Of a DNA stretch of 53,854 nt, positions 31,439-39,714 are shown one piece after another. The stretch is from Bacillota bacterium (GTDB lineage: Bacteria; Bacillota; Clostridia; Christensenellales; CAG-138): the NCBI GenBank assembly GCA_023395595.1, contig JAEWYO010000010.1:1-53854 (forward strand). The letters are read 5' to 3'. The position numbers were made by a program, and so were the translations under genes. The first letter of the stretch is position 1. Every line of letters starts with the position of its first letter. The notes below the pieces were generated by a model. That model saw only the letters and a list, made by a program, of their open reading frames with translations. It was not told where the DNA came from and did not search any database.

Positions 31439-33022
31439 CTAACCGTCGTACAACCCGAATCCGCAATACGGGCAGCGATCCCGTGCGGCGAAATATCGTC
31501 TGCCGCATTCCGGACACTCAATCGAGTTCTTCTCCGTCAGCCGCCGGGGTTCGGGCATGCGCGGCAGCTTCTGCGTGGGTCGGCTGGTGCGTGCGGTGTT
31601 GCGCGCCGCAACAAACGGATAACCGCAATGCGGGCAAATCTCGGTATCGGAGAGCACCTCGTTGTCGCAACGCGGGCAGAAGATTGTCTCCGGCTCTTCC
31701 TCGTCCTCAAACAGGTTTTCGACGGCGGGATTTGACGGCTCTTTCGGCGCGTTTGCGTCGTTCGGGTGATAGCCGCAATACGGGCAGGTGGAGAGCCCGC
31801 CGGGAATCTTCTTGCCGCATTTCTCGCACTTCGGTTCGACCTTAGGTTCCGGCGGAATGTATGCCGCCGCGGGTGCGCTTTCTGCCCGCTCAGCCTCGGC
31901 TGCCTTTTGTTTTTCCGCTTCTTGCTCGGCGAGCTCAATCGGGTCGCCGGGATAATAGCCGCAATGCGGACAGGTGCTCAAAAACGGCGGTTTCTTTTTC
32001 TTGCAGCGCGGGCAGATGTCCTTGGGTAACTCCGTGTGAACGGGCGCGACCGGCTGCGGCGGCTCAAACGCGTCCTGCTCCGGCAGGATGGGTTCTTCCT
32101 CCAAGGGTGGCTCCGGCTCTGCCGGCAGAGGAGCGGCTGCGGTTTCATCGTCATCGAACTCGTCGTCGTCGCCAAAGAGATCCGGCGTTTCGATGTCAAA
32201 CCCGCAGCGCGGGCAGATGCGTGTGCCTTCCGGCAACTTCTTTCCGCAGTCCGGGCATTTGATGCGCCCTTTTGCGTCCGTCTTGCTCTTGGGTTCTTTT
32301 GCTTTTTGGAAGAAGGGGTTTGCTTCCGGCTTTGGTTCCGGTTTTGGCATGGATGCCACCAGTTCCGGCAACTCGGCGCGCAGGCGGATCGCCTTGAGCA
32401 GCCCCGCCAGGGCAAAGAGGATGATACCGCCGCGGAACATCAGCTCGCGCAGCAACTGAAACGCGGTATAACTCTTGCGCAGCACGAGCGCAACAATCAG
32501 CGCCGCAAGCGCTGAGAGCGCCGTTGAGCCGATTGCGGTAAAGAACAGAACGTTGTCCTGCGGGATGTCCTGTTTCCGGTCGGAAAGCTGATAGAGCACA
32601 CAAGGGACAACCAGCGCGCCGATGAGTGTCAGGAAATCCAGCAGATAGACAAACTCGAAGAACAGGATCATCTCTACCAGATAACTGATTGCGCTGATGA
32701 GACCCCAAACGGCGAATAGCGCGTTAAGAAGCAGGTAATAATTACCTTGCTTCATGCGGATTTTCCGTTGTTTGTTTTGCAGCAAAAGATAGAACGCGAA
32801 GCCGATGATGCCGATGACGATCAAGAGCCATGTGATGCCAAGAAAGGTGAAGTTCTCCGGCGGTGCCTGTTCGAGCTTTTTGCGTGTCGCCGCGTCGGAA
32901 AAGAGCTGGAGGAGCGTGAAGATGCGTGCTACGAGAAATAACAGCGTACCGTAAAAAACCGCCCCGCTGTTGAGAAAGCTGGCGGAGTGATAGCGCTTTT
33001 TCGTTTGCGTGCGCTTTTCCAT
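31439..33022 (-). CDS. Membrane protein with five zinc ribbons
   Basis: This 527-residue protein has about six or seven hydrophobic helices in its first ~215 residues. A long soluble part follows with five double-CxxC zinc ribbons: CPDCGKKLPEGTRICPRCGF, CPRC..CPHCGY, CEKC..CPYCGY, CPRC..CPHCGY and, at the very C-terminus, CPEC..CPYCGF. The ribbons are joined by Pro/Glu-rich linkers. The ribbons resemble zinc-ribbon domains of the zf-ribbon_3/DZR kind. Function unknown; a membrane-bound scaffold is possible. The start at 33022 sits six bases after a -10 box and has no SD, so the mRNA may be leaderless. The frame is open further upstream but would cross the promoter. Confidence 0.7.
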   Translation of the reverse strand: MEKRTQTKKRYHSASFLNSGAVFYGTLLFLVARIFTLLQLFSDAATRKKLEQAPPENFTFLGITWLLIVIGIIGFAFYLLLQNKQRKIRMKQGNYYLLLNALFAVWGLISAISYLVEMILFFEFVYLLDFLTLIGALVVPCVLYQLSDRKQDIPQDNVLFFTAIGSTALSALAALIVALVLRKSYTAFQLLRELMFRGGIILFALAGLLKAIRLRAELPELVASMPKPEPKPEANPFFQKAKEPKSKTDAKGRIKCPDCGKKLPEGTRICPRCGFDIETPDLFGDDDEFDDDETAAAPLPAEPEPPLEEEPILPEQDAFEPPQPVAPVHTELPKDICPRCKKKKPPFLSTCPHCGYYPGDPIELAEQEAEKQKAAEAERAESAPAAAYIPPEPKVEPKCEKCGKKIPGGLSTCPYCGYHPNDANAPKEPSNPAVENLFEDEEEPETIFCPRCDNEVLSDTEICPHCGYPFVAARNTARTSRPTQKLPRMPEPRRLTEKNSIECPECGRRYFAARDRCPYCGFGLYDG

Positions 33023-33028
33023 ATGCGT

Positions 33029-33057
33029 ATGATAGCACAGCCCGCCTTGCCATGCAA
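33029..33057 (-). promoter_or_regulatory. Promoter placed for a leaderless mRNA
   Basis: On the - strand TTGCAT (33057-33052), 17 bases, TATCAT (33034-33029) with an upstream TG. Only six bases separate the -10 from the ATG at 33022. Confidence 0.65.
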
Positions 33058-33192
33058 CACGGCGACGGGTATAATCAGATGAAGGGTTTGTAAACGAATG
33101 ACCAACAGGAATGTTGAGCCAGCGGCGTTGTTGCAAGAAAACGTCGTCTTAGATGTGCTTCAATCGCAATAAAAATTGAAGGAGAGCGCACG

Positions 33193-34065
33193 ATGAAAAC
33201 AAAGACGATTGTATTGCTAGCTGGCGGCATATGTTTACTCACGGCGCTGATCATCACCGCGTTTGTGCTCCCCGTCGGACAAGCGAAGGAGACGGTAACT
33301 CAGCCTGTGCAAACCAAAGCAGAACAGACAGCGCAGGCAGCTCCCGAAGCGACGACCACGCTCGAACCGCATACAGGAACGATCACCTTCCCCGCGGCGG
33401 ATGGATTGACGGTTACGGCGCTGCTATACTGGAACGGTAAAAGCGACGCGCCGATGATACTCCTATTCCATCAGGCGGAAAGCAGCAGCGCGGAATATCT
33501 GGACATCGCGTCGAAACTCGCCGCGCAGGGCTATAACTGCCTTGCGGTGGATCAGCGATCCGGCGGATCGAACGCCGGGATCGAGAATAGAACCTATCAG
33601 GCGGCAAAGCAGAAGAACCTGCCGACCGGATACACCGACGCATACCCCGATCTTGAGGCGGCGCTGACCTACGCGCAGCAGGAACTCCAGGCAAAGCAAA
33701 TCATCGCTTGGGGCAGCTCATATTCCGCGTCGCTTGCGTTGATTCTCGCCGCGCAGCATCCGGACGAAATCTCCGCTGTGCTCGCGTTTTCGCCGGGTGA
33801 ATATTTCAAGCTTGACGGCAAGCAGGTTGCCGACTATGCAAAGGACATCACCCAGCCGGCGTTTATCACCTCTGGCGACGGGGAAGTGAAAGCTTGGCAG
33901 GGAATTGCGGACCAAATCAAGAGCGAAGGCAGCGTATTCTTTGTTCCGAAAGGGAAGGGATGGCACGGCTCTGCATCGCTCGATCGGGACGCGCCAAGCC
34001 CGGAGGAATATTGGACGGCGGTGAACGCGTTTCTCGCCTCGCTGAACACAGCAAACAGCAAATAA
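33193..34065 (+). CDS. Exported alpha/beta hydrolase
   Basis: This 290-residue protein has an N-terminal signal or anchor helix (about residues 5-28), then a Thr/Gln/Glu-rich linker (to about 58), then an alpha/beta-hydrolase domain. The putative nucleophile lies in WGSSYSASLAL, near residue 178, where GxSxS replaces the usual GxSxG. VDQRSGGS follows the second strand, and the catalytic His is probably in KGWHGSASL near residue 257. It resembles dienelactone hydrolase-like or peptidase-like enzymes; the substrate is unknown. No lipobox Cys is present, so it may be secreted or N-terminally anchored. It is 41 bases upstream of the phosphoglucomutase gene. Confidence 0.78.
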   Translation: MKTKTIVLLAGGICLLTALIITAFVLPVGQAKETVTQPVQTKAEQTAQAAPEATTTLEPHTGTITFPAADGLTVTALLYWNGKSDAPMILLFHQAESSSAEYLDIASKLAAQGYNCLAVDQRSGGSNAGIENRTYQAAKQKNLPTGYTDAYPDLEAALTYAQQELQAKQIIAWGSSYSASLALILAAQHPDEISAVLAFSPGEYFKLDGKQVADYAKDITQPAFITSGDGEVKAWQGIADQIKSEGSVFFVPKGKGWHGSASLDRDAPSPEEYWTAVNAFLASLNTANSK

Positions 34066-34106
34066 ACGAATCACTTTTTAGCGGAAACAGACGAAAGGGA
34101 AAACGA

Positions 34107-35837
34107 ATGGACACGAAGACGGTCTATGAATCCTGGCTCAATGAGCCGACGCTGGACGAAACCACACGCGCGGAGCTGCGCGCCATCGCGACCGACGCGC
34201 CGGAGATTGAGGAGCGCTTTTATCGCGAGCTGGAGTTTGGCACCGCGGGGCTACGCGGCATTCTCGGCGCGGGCACCAATCGCATGAACGCCTATGTCGT
34301 GCGCAGAGCGACGCAGGGGCTGAGCAACTACCTGCTCTCCTGTCCGGGCGCGAAGGAGCGCGGGGTCTGCATCGCGTATGACTCCCGCCTGTTTTCGCCG
34401 GAGTTTGCGAAAGAGACTGCCTGCGTCCTCGCCGCAAACGGCATTAAGACCTATTTGTTCTCCTCGCTGCGCTCCGTGCCGCAGCTTTCGTTTGCTGTGC
34501 AGCATCTGGGTTGCATGGCGGGCGTGGTGATCACCGCTTCCCATAACCCCAGCAAATACAACGGCTACAAGGTCTATTGGGCATACGGCGGACAAGCCGC
34601 GCCCGAGCAAGCAGCCGCAATCTTTGACGAGATTCAGCGTGTGCCGATGTTCTCGCCGCGCGTGGCGGACTATGACGCGGCGGTTGCCTCCGGCTCCATC
34701 ACGCTCGTGGGCAAAGAGGAGGACGAGGCGTATTATGCCGCGACCGCAAACCTGCTGCTCGATCCCGATCTGGTGCGCCGCCGCGGCGGAGATTTGCCGA
34801 TCGTCTACACGCCGCTGCATGGTTCCGGCGCAGTGCCCGTGCGGGAGCTGCTCTCCCGCGTGGGGCTGACCAACGTGATCACGGTGCCGGAGCAGAGCGC
34901 GCCGGATGGGCATTTTCCAACCGTTACCGCGCCAAACCCGGAGGACCCGAACGCGTTCCGCCTCGCGATTGCACTCGCGGAGCAAAAGGGCGCGCGCGTT
35001 TGTCTCGCGACCGACCCGGATGCAGATCGCCTTGGCGTTGCGGTAAAAACCAAATCGGACGAATGGGTGACGCTGACGGGCAACCAGATCGGTTGCATCC
35101 TGCTTGAGCACATCCTTTCTTCCATGAGCCGGCAAAAGCGTCTGCCGAAAAACGGCGTGGTGATCAAGAGTATCGTCTCCACGCGCCTCGCGGATGCAAT
35201 CTCGGCGGCCTATGGCGTCGCGCTGGAAAACGTGATGACGGGTTTCCGCTTCATCGGAGAAAAAGTGGATGAATATCAAACCAGCGGGGAGAAGACGTTC
35301 CTCTTCGGGTTTGAGGAGAGTTTCGGTTTCCTCGCGGGTGGGCTCGCGCGGGATAAGGACGCGGTTTGCGCCGCGATGCTTGCGGCGGAGGCGTGCATTG
35401 CGTATGCTGAGCGGGGCATGACCCTCTCCGACGCGCTGGACGAAATCTACGCGACCTACGGGTTCTATAGCGAGAGCGTCAAGAGCTATACGCTCGAGGG
35501 CAAAGAGGGCATGGAGAAGATCGCGGGCGCGATGCAATCGCTGCGCAATCATCCGCCAAAGTCGTTTGCAAACACCGCAATCGTCACCGCGGAGGATTAT
35601 CTTGCCCGCCGGTGCGTGCATACCGACGGCACTTCCTGCGACATCACGCTGCCGAAGTCGGACACGCTGCGCTGGCTGCTTGCCGACGAAAGCTGGATCG
35701 TGATTCGTCCCAGCGGCACCGAGCCGAAGCTGAAACTCTATATCGGCGCGCGGGCAAAGACCAAGGAGCTGCTTTCCGCAACCCTCGCCGCGCTCATGCA
35801 GGATGTAGACGGGCTGCTGAAGGGGTATTTGGGGTAA
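34107..35837 (+). CDS. pgcA: Phosphoglucomutase/phosphomannomutase (PgcA type)
   Basis: This 576-residue alpha-D-phosphohexomutase interconverts glucose 1- and 6-phosphate. YRELEFGTAGLRGILGAGTNRMN is the typical start, followed by the phosphoserine loop TASHNPSKYNGYKVYW, the metal loop DPDADRLGV, the sugar-specificity loop FGFEESFGFL and the phosphate-binding IRPSGTEPKLKLY near the C-terminus. All four active-site loops are intact. The ATG at 34107 was chosen for its conserved N-terminus; a much longer open frame (from 33894) overlaps the preceding hydrolase gene and is not real. It feeds UDP-glucose and cell-wall polymer synthesis. Confidence 0.96.
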   Translation: MDTKTVYESWLNEPTLDETTRAELRAIATDAPEIEERFYRELEFGTAGLRGILGAGTNRMNAYVVRRATQGLSNYLLSCPGAKERGVCIAYDSRLFSPEFAKETACVLAANGIKTYLFSSLRSVPQLSFAVQHLGCMAGVVITASHNPSKYNGYKVYWAYGGQAAPEQAAAIFDEIQRVPMFSPRVADYDAAVASGSITLVGKEEDEAYYAATANLLLDPDLVRRRGGDLPIVYTPLHGSGAVPVRELLSRVGLTNVITVPEQSAPDGHFPTVTAPNPEDPNAFRLAIALAEQKGARVCLATDPDADRLGVAVKTKSDEWVTLTGNQIGCILLEHILSSMSRQKRLPKNGVVIKSIVSTRLADAISAAYGVALENVMTGFRFIGEKVDEYQTSGEKTFLFGFEESFGFLAGGLARDKDAVCAAMLAAEACIAYAERGMTLSDALDEIYATYGFYSESVKSYTLEGKEGMEKIAGAMQSLRNHPPKSFANTAIVTAEDYLARRCVHTDGTSCDITLPKSDTLRWLLADESWIVIRPSGTEPKLKLYIGARAKTKELLSATLAALMQDVDGLLKGYLG

Positions 35838-35857
35838 AGCCAGTTTCCGATGAAACA

Positions 35858-35893
35858 CAAAAGGCGCACCCGAAACGGTGCGCCTTTGTTCTT
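35858..35893. terminator. Terminator between pgcA and the anti-sigma gene
   Basis: The 11-bp perfect stem AAAGGCGCACC / GGTGCGCCTTT (35860-35870, 35877-35887) lies between convergent genes. Confidence 0.85.
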
Positions 35894-35902
35894 ACATTCG
35901 GT

Positions 35903-37480
35903 TTAGCGGTAGTCGTCGAGGTTGATGGTCAGAGCGTATTGGGTCATTTCGTCAAATAACGGATTGTAATCATAAGCCGTTCCGCGCCCTGGGTTTTTCT
36001 TCGATTTATATACTTTCGCTGTATAAACGGCACCATCTCGAAGCGAGATACTCTGTTGCGGCTCTTCATCAAAACTCACTTTCATATCCCACCAATAAGT
36101 CGTAGTCGGTATGATCGTTAGGGTCTTGAGTTTCGCCCACTGGCTCGGGGGAATCGCGCTCTCATAGAGATCAAAGTCATACTCCAGTGTTTTTCCTGTT
36201 TTGTCGCATGTGCCAATTGGACCATAGGTATTGAATGGGCAGTGGGTCCAGATATCGGGGTCCGCTCCATCAAGCAGAAAATGGAACGATAGGTCACAAC
36301 TGTAACGCTCCGCCGCTGTCCAGCTTTCCGGCAGTACCACATGAAGCTTGATTTGAGTATCGGTTGGTGTGAACGTAATCTGTTTAAGAGAGAAGGATGC
36401 ACCTGTGAAGTCCAGTTCATGCGTCGAGTAATAGATTTCCGAATATTCCTCCCTTTGTTCTGCCTCTGGCTGCCAATCCATGTATGTAACTGGATGAATT
36501 CCTCCGAGTTCCACCTTGGTTTCGGTCTTTGCCTGTGTGGTCTTGGTGAGGGCAAGATATGCGTCGGCATCGAGAGAAATTGAGCCAAACGAAGCGGTCA
36601 AAACTTCGGTTGGATCGGCTCCGACCACGTTGTCATATCGCATGCGGAGCGACAACTCACCCGGCACCTGCCCGGAAAGCGGTTCCGCATCCTGTGCGGA
36701 AAGTGGGCCTATGTCCTGCCCGGTACGTTCAAGCGTGGCGGAGAACCGGACGTCATGATCGGCAAGATAGGCATCCCATAACGCATCCGCTTTTTTGTTG
36801 GATGTGACAAGTGCTCCATCTTTGAACACTTTCTCTGGTGTTTCCTCCGACAGAGCAATACAGATTGCGTCCATTTCCGGCGTGAAAAACGGAACAAGCT
36901 CACCCATAAACGTTTGCCCGTCAGAGGATATGAATCTCATCCAGTTCTCGCAAGCAAAGAAATAGTATTCCCAGTCGGGATCGCCGCCGAGCGAGCCGTC
37001 ATACTCGGCTGCGCGGAAGGTATCGCCTCCCGTTTGCGCTTCCACAAACGGTCTTGCCGTCGCGCCGGACATCGTGCCGGAGACAAAGATGGATTCGCCG
37101 TCGTAGGCGATCTCGTCCAGCTTCATGTCGAACGCATCCGCATAGGCTTGGAATTCTTCTCCAACGCCGCTGAGCGTGAGGTTACCCTCTCCTGCAAGCG
37201 TGGTAATTGCCTCAATCGTCGACTCCTCTGTACGCGCACTTTGCTCCTGCCCAAAATATCCGTTGGGGGTAAATAAGTTGCTGATCCAATCCTCAACGGC
37301 AGCCCTTGCACTGGGGATTGCAAACACCGTGACGCTCACAGCAACCAACAGGCACGCCGCGGCAAATAAAACCTTCCGCGCGACCGGGTGGTGTTTTCGT
37401 ATTTTACTCTCGCGCTGCACCCGCGCGTCATTCACCATATGTTGCATAACAGCCTCCTTGAACATTTCATGTTCTGTCAT
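35903..37480 (-). CDS. Transmembrane anti-sigma factor, DUF4179-like
   Basis: This 525-residue protein overlaps the ECF sigma factor gene by ATGA. The first ~40 residues are cytoplasmic and charged (likely sigma-binding), one membrane helix follows (VLFAAACLLVAVSVTVFAIPSA), and a ~460-residue extracellular part ends the protein. DWISNLFTPNGYFGQ soon after the helix is typical of DUF4179/DUF5643-type proteins encoded with sigma factors in Firmicutes. It probably holds the sigma factor at the membrane and releases it on an envelope signal. The start is set by overlap with the sigma stop; an open frame extends further upstream inside the sigma gene. Confidence 0.8.
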   Translation of the reverse strand: MTEHEMFKEAVMQHMVNDARVQRESKIRKHHPVARKVLFAAACLLVAVSVTVFAIPSARAAVEDWISNLFTPNGYFGQEQSARTEESTIEAITTLAGEGNLTLSGVGEEFQAYADAFDMKLDEIAYDGESIFVSGTMSGATARPFVEAQTGGDTFRAAEYDGSLGGDPDWEYYFFACENWMRFISSDGQTFMGELVPFFTPEMDAICIALSEETPEKVFKDGALVTSNKKADALWDAYLADHDVRFSATLERTGQDIGPLSAQDAEPLSGQVPGELSLRMRYDNVVGADPTEVLTASFGSISLDADAYLALTKTTQAKTETKVELGGIHPVTYMDWQPEAEQREEYSEIYYSTHELDFTGASFSLKQITFTPTDTQIKLHVVLPESWTAAERYSCDLSFHFLLDGADPDIWTHCPFNTYGPIGTCDKTGKTLEYDFDLYESAIPPSQWAKLKTLTIIPTTTYWWDMKVSFDEEPQQSISLRDGAVYTAKVYKSKKNPGRGTAYDYNPLFDEMTQYALTINLDDYR

Positions 37481-37986
37481 TGCTCGTTGGCTCCTTTCCA
37501 TTCCGCTCGAATCCGCTCTCGGGTGCGATATAGCCGCGCTTTCGCCGCATCCTCGCTGATGCCAAGCGTGGTTGCAATCTGCCGCACCGATTGGTCGAAG
37601 CCATAGTAAAGCACAAATGTTTGATAGGACAGCAATGGTTCCGTTTTGACGATTCGCCAAACATCCGCCGCTTCCATCCGATCCAGCAGCGCGGGTTCAA
37701 ATGGCGCGTGCTCGTCCGGCAGGGTCTCCGTCAGCGGTTCTTCGCGTTCGTTGATCCGGCTTTGGCTCCGATATCGTTTGCAGAGCTCCCCTTTGGCAAT
37801 CTTAATCAGATAGCAAAACGGCTCCTGCGGGCGGAGCAAAGCCGTGCGCTCGTAAAACCGCTTCCAGACTTCCTGAAAGAGATCTTCCATATCGGATACG
37901 GAGCGAATGCGCGCGACAAGATAGTGTTTCAGCCGCGCCGAATACACGCGATAGACTTCGTCAAAATAGGCGTCCCTAGATTCCAT
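37477..37986 (-). CDS. ECF-type RNA polymerase sigma factor
   Basis: This 169-residue sigma-70 family protein has region 2 (YSARLKHYLVARIRSVSDMEDLFQEVWKRFYER, about residues 15-47) and region 4 with the helix-turn-helix QSVRQIATTLGISEDAAKARLYRTRERIR near the C-terminus. The intermediate region is short, as in ECF sigmas. It directs RNA polymerase to a small envelope-stress type regulon under control of the overlapping anti-sigma gene. Such sigmas often transcribe their own operon, but I could not identify a convincing ECF promoter upstream. Confidence 0.92.
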   Translation of the reverse strand: MESRDAYFDEVYRVYSARLKHYLVARIRSVSDMEDLFQEVWKRFYERTALLRPQEPFCYLIKIAKGELCKRYRSQSRINEREEPLTETLPDEHAPFEPALLDRMEAADVWRIVKTEPLLSYQTFVLYYGFDQSVRQIATTLGISEDAAKARLYRTRERIRAEWKGANEQ

Positions 37987-38290
37987 GTTGTTCCTCGCTT
38001 ACTCAACCGGTTTGCCCTATATGCGCATTATAACAACCGTTTGGTGTCAAAAAACAAAATAAATATTTAAATTTTTCATGTATACTTGTGCTTGAATGAA
38101 TCAATTGGATGGATTATTGTAATCTTACGAGGTTCCGATAAGATAGTACTAACGAGAAATCATGGAACCACATCCCCTCAACCACCGCTTGAGTTCCCGA
38201 AAAACCCCAACTCAAGCACCGCTTGCTGGTTTTGCCCGCTGGCGTTTCGTATGCTGATGGTGCAGCAAAACGAAAGCGGAGGCAACACAC

Positions 38291-38440
38291 ATGCACACGT
38301 TCACCCAAAGACTCTTCCTCAAAAAAAGCGCACCGGAGCGGGCGGAGCGACTCTATCGCCAGATGCTCGCCAGACGCGACGCAAAGAAGCGGGAAGCAGT
38401 CTGGCAGAAGATCGCAATGCAGTTTCCAAAGATGCACTAG
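38291..38440 (+). CDS. 49-residue basic small protein upstream of the XRE regulator
   Basis: MHTFTQRLFLKKSAPERAER is followed by a helical stretch rich in Arg and Lys (DAKKREAVWQKIA). GGAGG lies nine bases before the ATG, so it is probably translated. It is amphipathic and basic and could bind nucleic acid or a membrane. No family was recognised. It ends 60 bases before the XRE gene in the same direction and may share its transcript. Confidence 0.6.
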   Translation: MHTFTQRLFLKKSAPERAERLYRQMLARRDAKKREAVWQKIAMQFPKMH

Positions 38441-38500
38441 AAGGCTTTCGTGTAAAACGCACATCGTTTGTGAGCAATTGGCAATCAAAGGAGAACAACA

Positions 38501-39475
38501 ATGTTTGACGCGGTAGAGATCGGGCGGCGGATTTCGCGCCTGAGAAAAGAAAAGGACATGACGCAGCCCGCGCTGGCGGATTGCATGGGCGTGAGCTTTC
38601 AGGCGGTCAGCAACTGGGAGCGGGGCGCTTCCATGCCGGATATCGGCAAACTGCCGGAGCTGGCGCAGGCGCTGGGGGTGAGCGTGGACGAGCTGCTTGG
38701 CGGCGGGCGCGGCGGGGAACTCATCCGCAGCGTGATGGACGGCAGCGAGGAATCGTTTGTGAAAACGCAGCGCGTGACCTTGTCCGAGGCGGGCGAGGCG
38801 GCGCCGCTACTCAAACCCCGGCAAGTCAAGCGCATTGTCCAGTCGATTGAGGAAGAAGCGGAGCGGCACAAGAGCGAGACGGCGGGAGAGGACGAGACCG
38901 CGAAGGAAGTGAACGCGGTTTCCTTCGAGAGCCTGCTTGCCCTCGCGCCATTTCTGGAGGAGGATTATCTCGATGAGCTGGCGGGTCGTTTGGTGCCGGA
39001 TGTCGGAATCGGCAGGCTCGCCGCGCTGGCACCGTTTTTGAGTGAAGACGCGCTTAGCAAACTCGCGCAAAACGCGATTCAAAGCGGCGGGTCGCTCGGC
39101 GAACTTGCGGCCATTGCGCCGTTTCTGGATGAGGACGATCTGGGCAAGGTGGCGCGGGTTGCGGTTTCGCGCGGCGGTACCCTCGGCGAAGTTGCAGCGA
39201 TTGCACCGTTTCTAAACGAGGACGACCTCGGTAAACTCGCGCTCTCCTGTGTGGAGGGCGGGGCAAGCGTGGCGCAGGTTGCGGCGGTTGCGCCGTTTCT
39301 GGACGAGGACGATCTGGACAAGATCGTGAAAGCCGCGCTCAAGCAGGGGCAGACGATTGGCGATCTCTCTGCGTTATTTCCGTTTCTTCCGGAAGAATCC
39401 CTGCGCGCGCTGGTGGAAGACGCGCTCAAGCGAAACGACACGGGGGTTCTCACGAAAATCTCGCGTTATCTGTAG
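38501..39475 (+). CDS. XRE-family regulator with six 29-residue repeats
   Basis: This 324-residue protein begins with a Cro/CI-type helix-turn-helix (residues 5-66: IGRRISRLRKEKDMTQPALA, then VSFQAVSNWERG). A charged linker (about 105-140) leads to a repeat region. The motif APFL followed by an acidic EDxL recurs at 149, 177, 206, 235, 264 and 293 (FPFL in the last), a spacing of 28-29 residues. Each unit reads roughly IAPFLdEDDLgKlA..a...GgslgevaA and should form helical hairpins, like small alpha-solenoid repeats. The repeats are similar also at the DNA level, suggesting recent expansion. The SD AAAGGAG is good. Its target and ligand are unknown. Confidence 0.85.
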   Translation: MFDAVEIGRRISRLRKEKDMTQPALADCMGVSFQAVSNWERGASMPDIGKLPELAQALGVSVDELLGGGRGGELIRSVMDGSEESFVKTQRVTLSEAGEAAPLLKPRQVKRIVQSIEEEAERHKSETAGEDETAKEVNAVSFESLLALAPFLEEDYLDELAGRLVPDVGIGRLAALAPFLSEDALSKLAQNAIQSGGSLGELAAIAPFLDEDDLGKVARVAVSRGGTLGEVAAIAPFLNEDDLGKLALSCVEGGASVAQVAAVAPFLDEDDLDKIVKAALKQGQTIGDLSALFPFLPEESLRALVEDALKRNDTGVLTKISRYL

Positions 39476-39519
39476 TGAAAAGCGTGTGACGCTGTAGCAA
39501 AAGGCAAACGAACAACCAC

Positions 39520-39552
39520 CCGAAAAGCACGCGAAAAGGCGTGCTTTTCTTG
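39520..39552 (+). terminator. Terminator after the XRE gene
   Basis: GAAAAGCACGC (39522-39532) pairs with GCGTGCTTTTC (39539-39549), an 11-bp stem followed by TTG. Confidence 0.7.
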
Positions 39553-39630
39553 CATAAAGCACAAAAAATGAATCCACACTCAAAAAATGAAAGGCATGCG
39601 AAAATTATTTCATATATTGCGCCAGATTCG

Positions 39631-39659
39631 TTGACTTTGTCCTTTGGCGGGGCTATGAT
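39631..39659 (+). promoter_or_regulatory. gdhA promoter
   Basis: TTGACT (39631-39636), 17 bases, TATGAT (39654-39659), about 55 bases upstream of the ATG. Confidence 0.8.
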
Positions 39660-39714
39660 GAACTTGAGCGAATTCCCACACATCTATCAAATTCAGCACA
39701 TCAGGAGGACAGGC

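Noticed and set aside
33894..34106. Upstream extension of the pgcA frame
   Set aside because: It overlaps the exported hydrolase gene and lies before the conserved N-terminus.
34251..35858. 535-codon open frame on the - strand opposite pgcA
   Set aside because: Shadow of the phosphoglucomutase gene, His/Arg-rich with no domain.
38086..38508. 140-codon open frame upstream of the XRE gene
   Set aside because: It is in another frame from the 49-residue ORF that has a real SD, and its composition is unlike neighbouring proteins.
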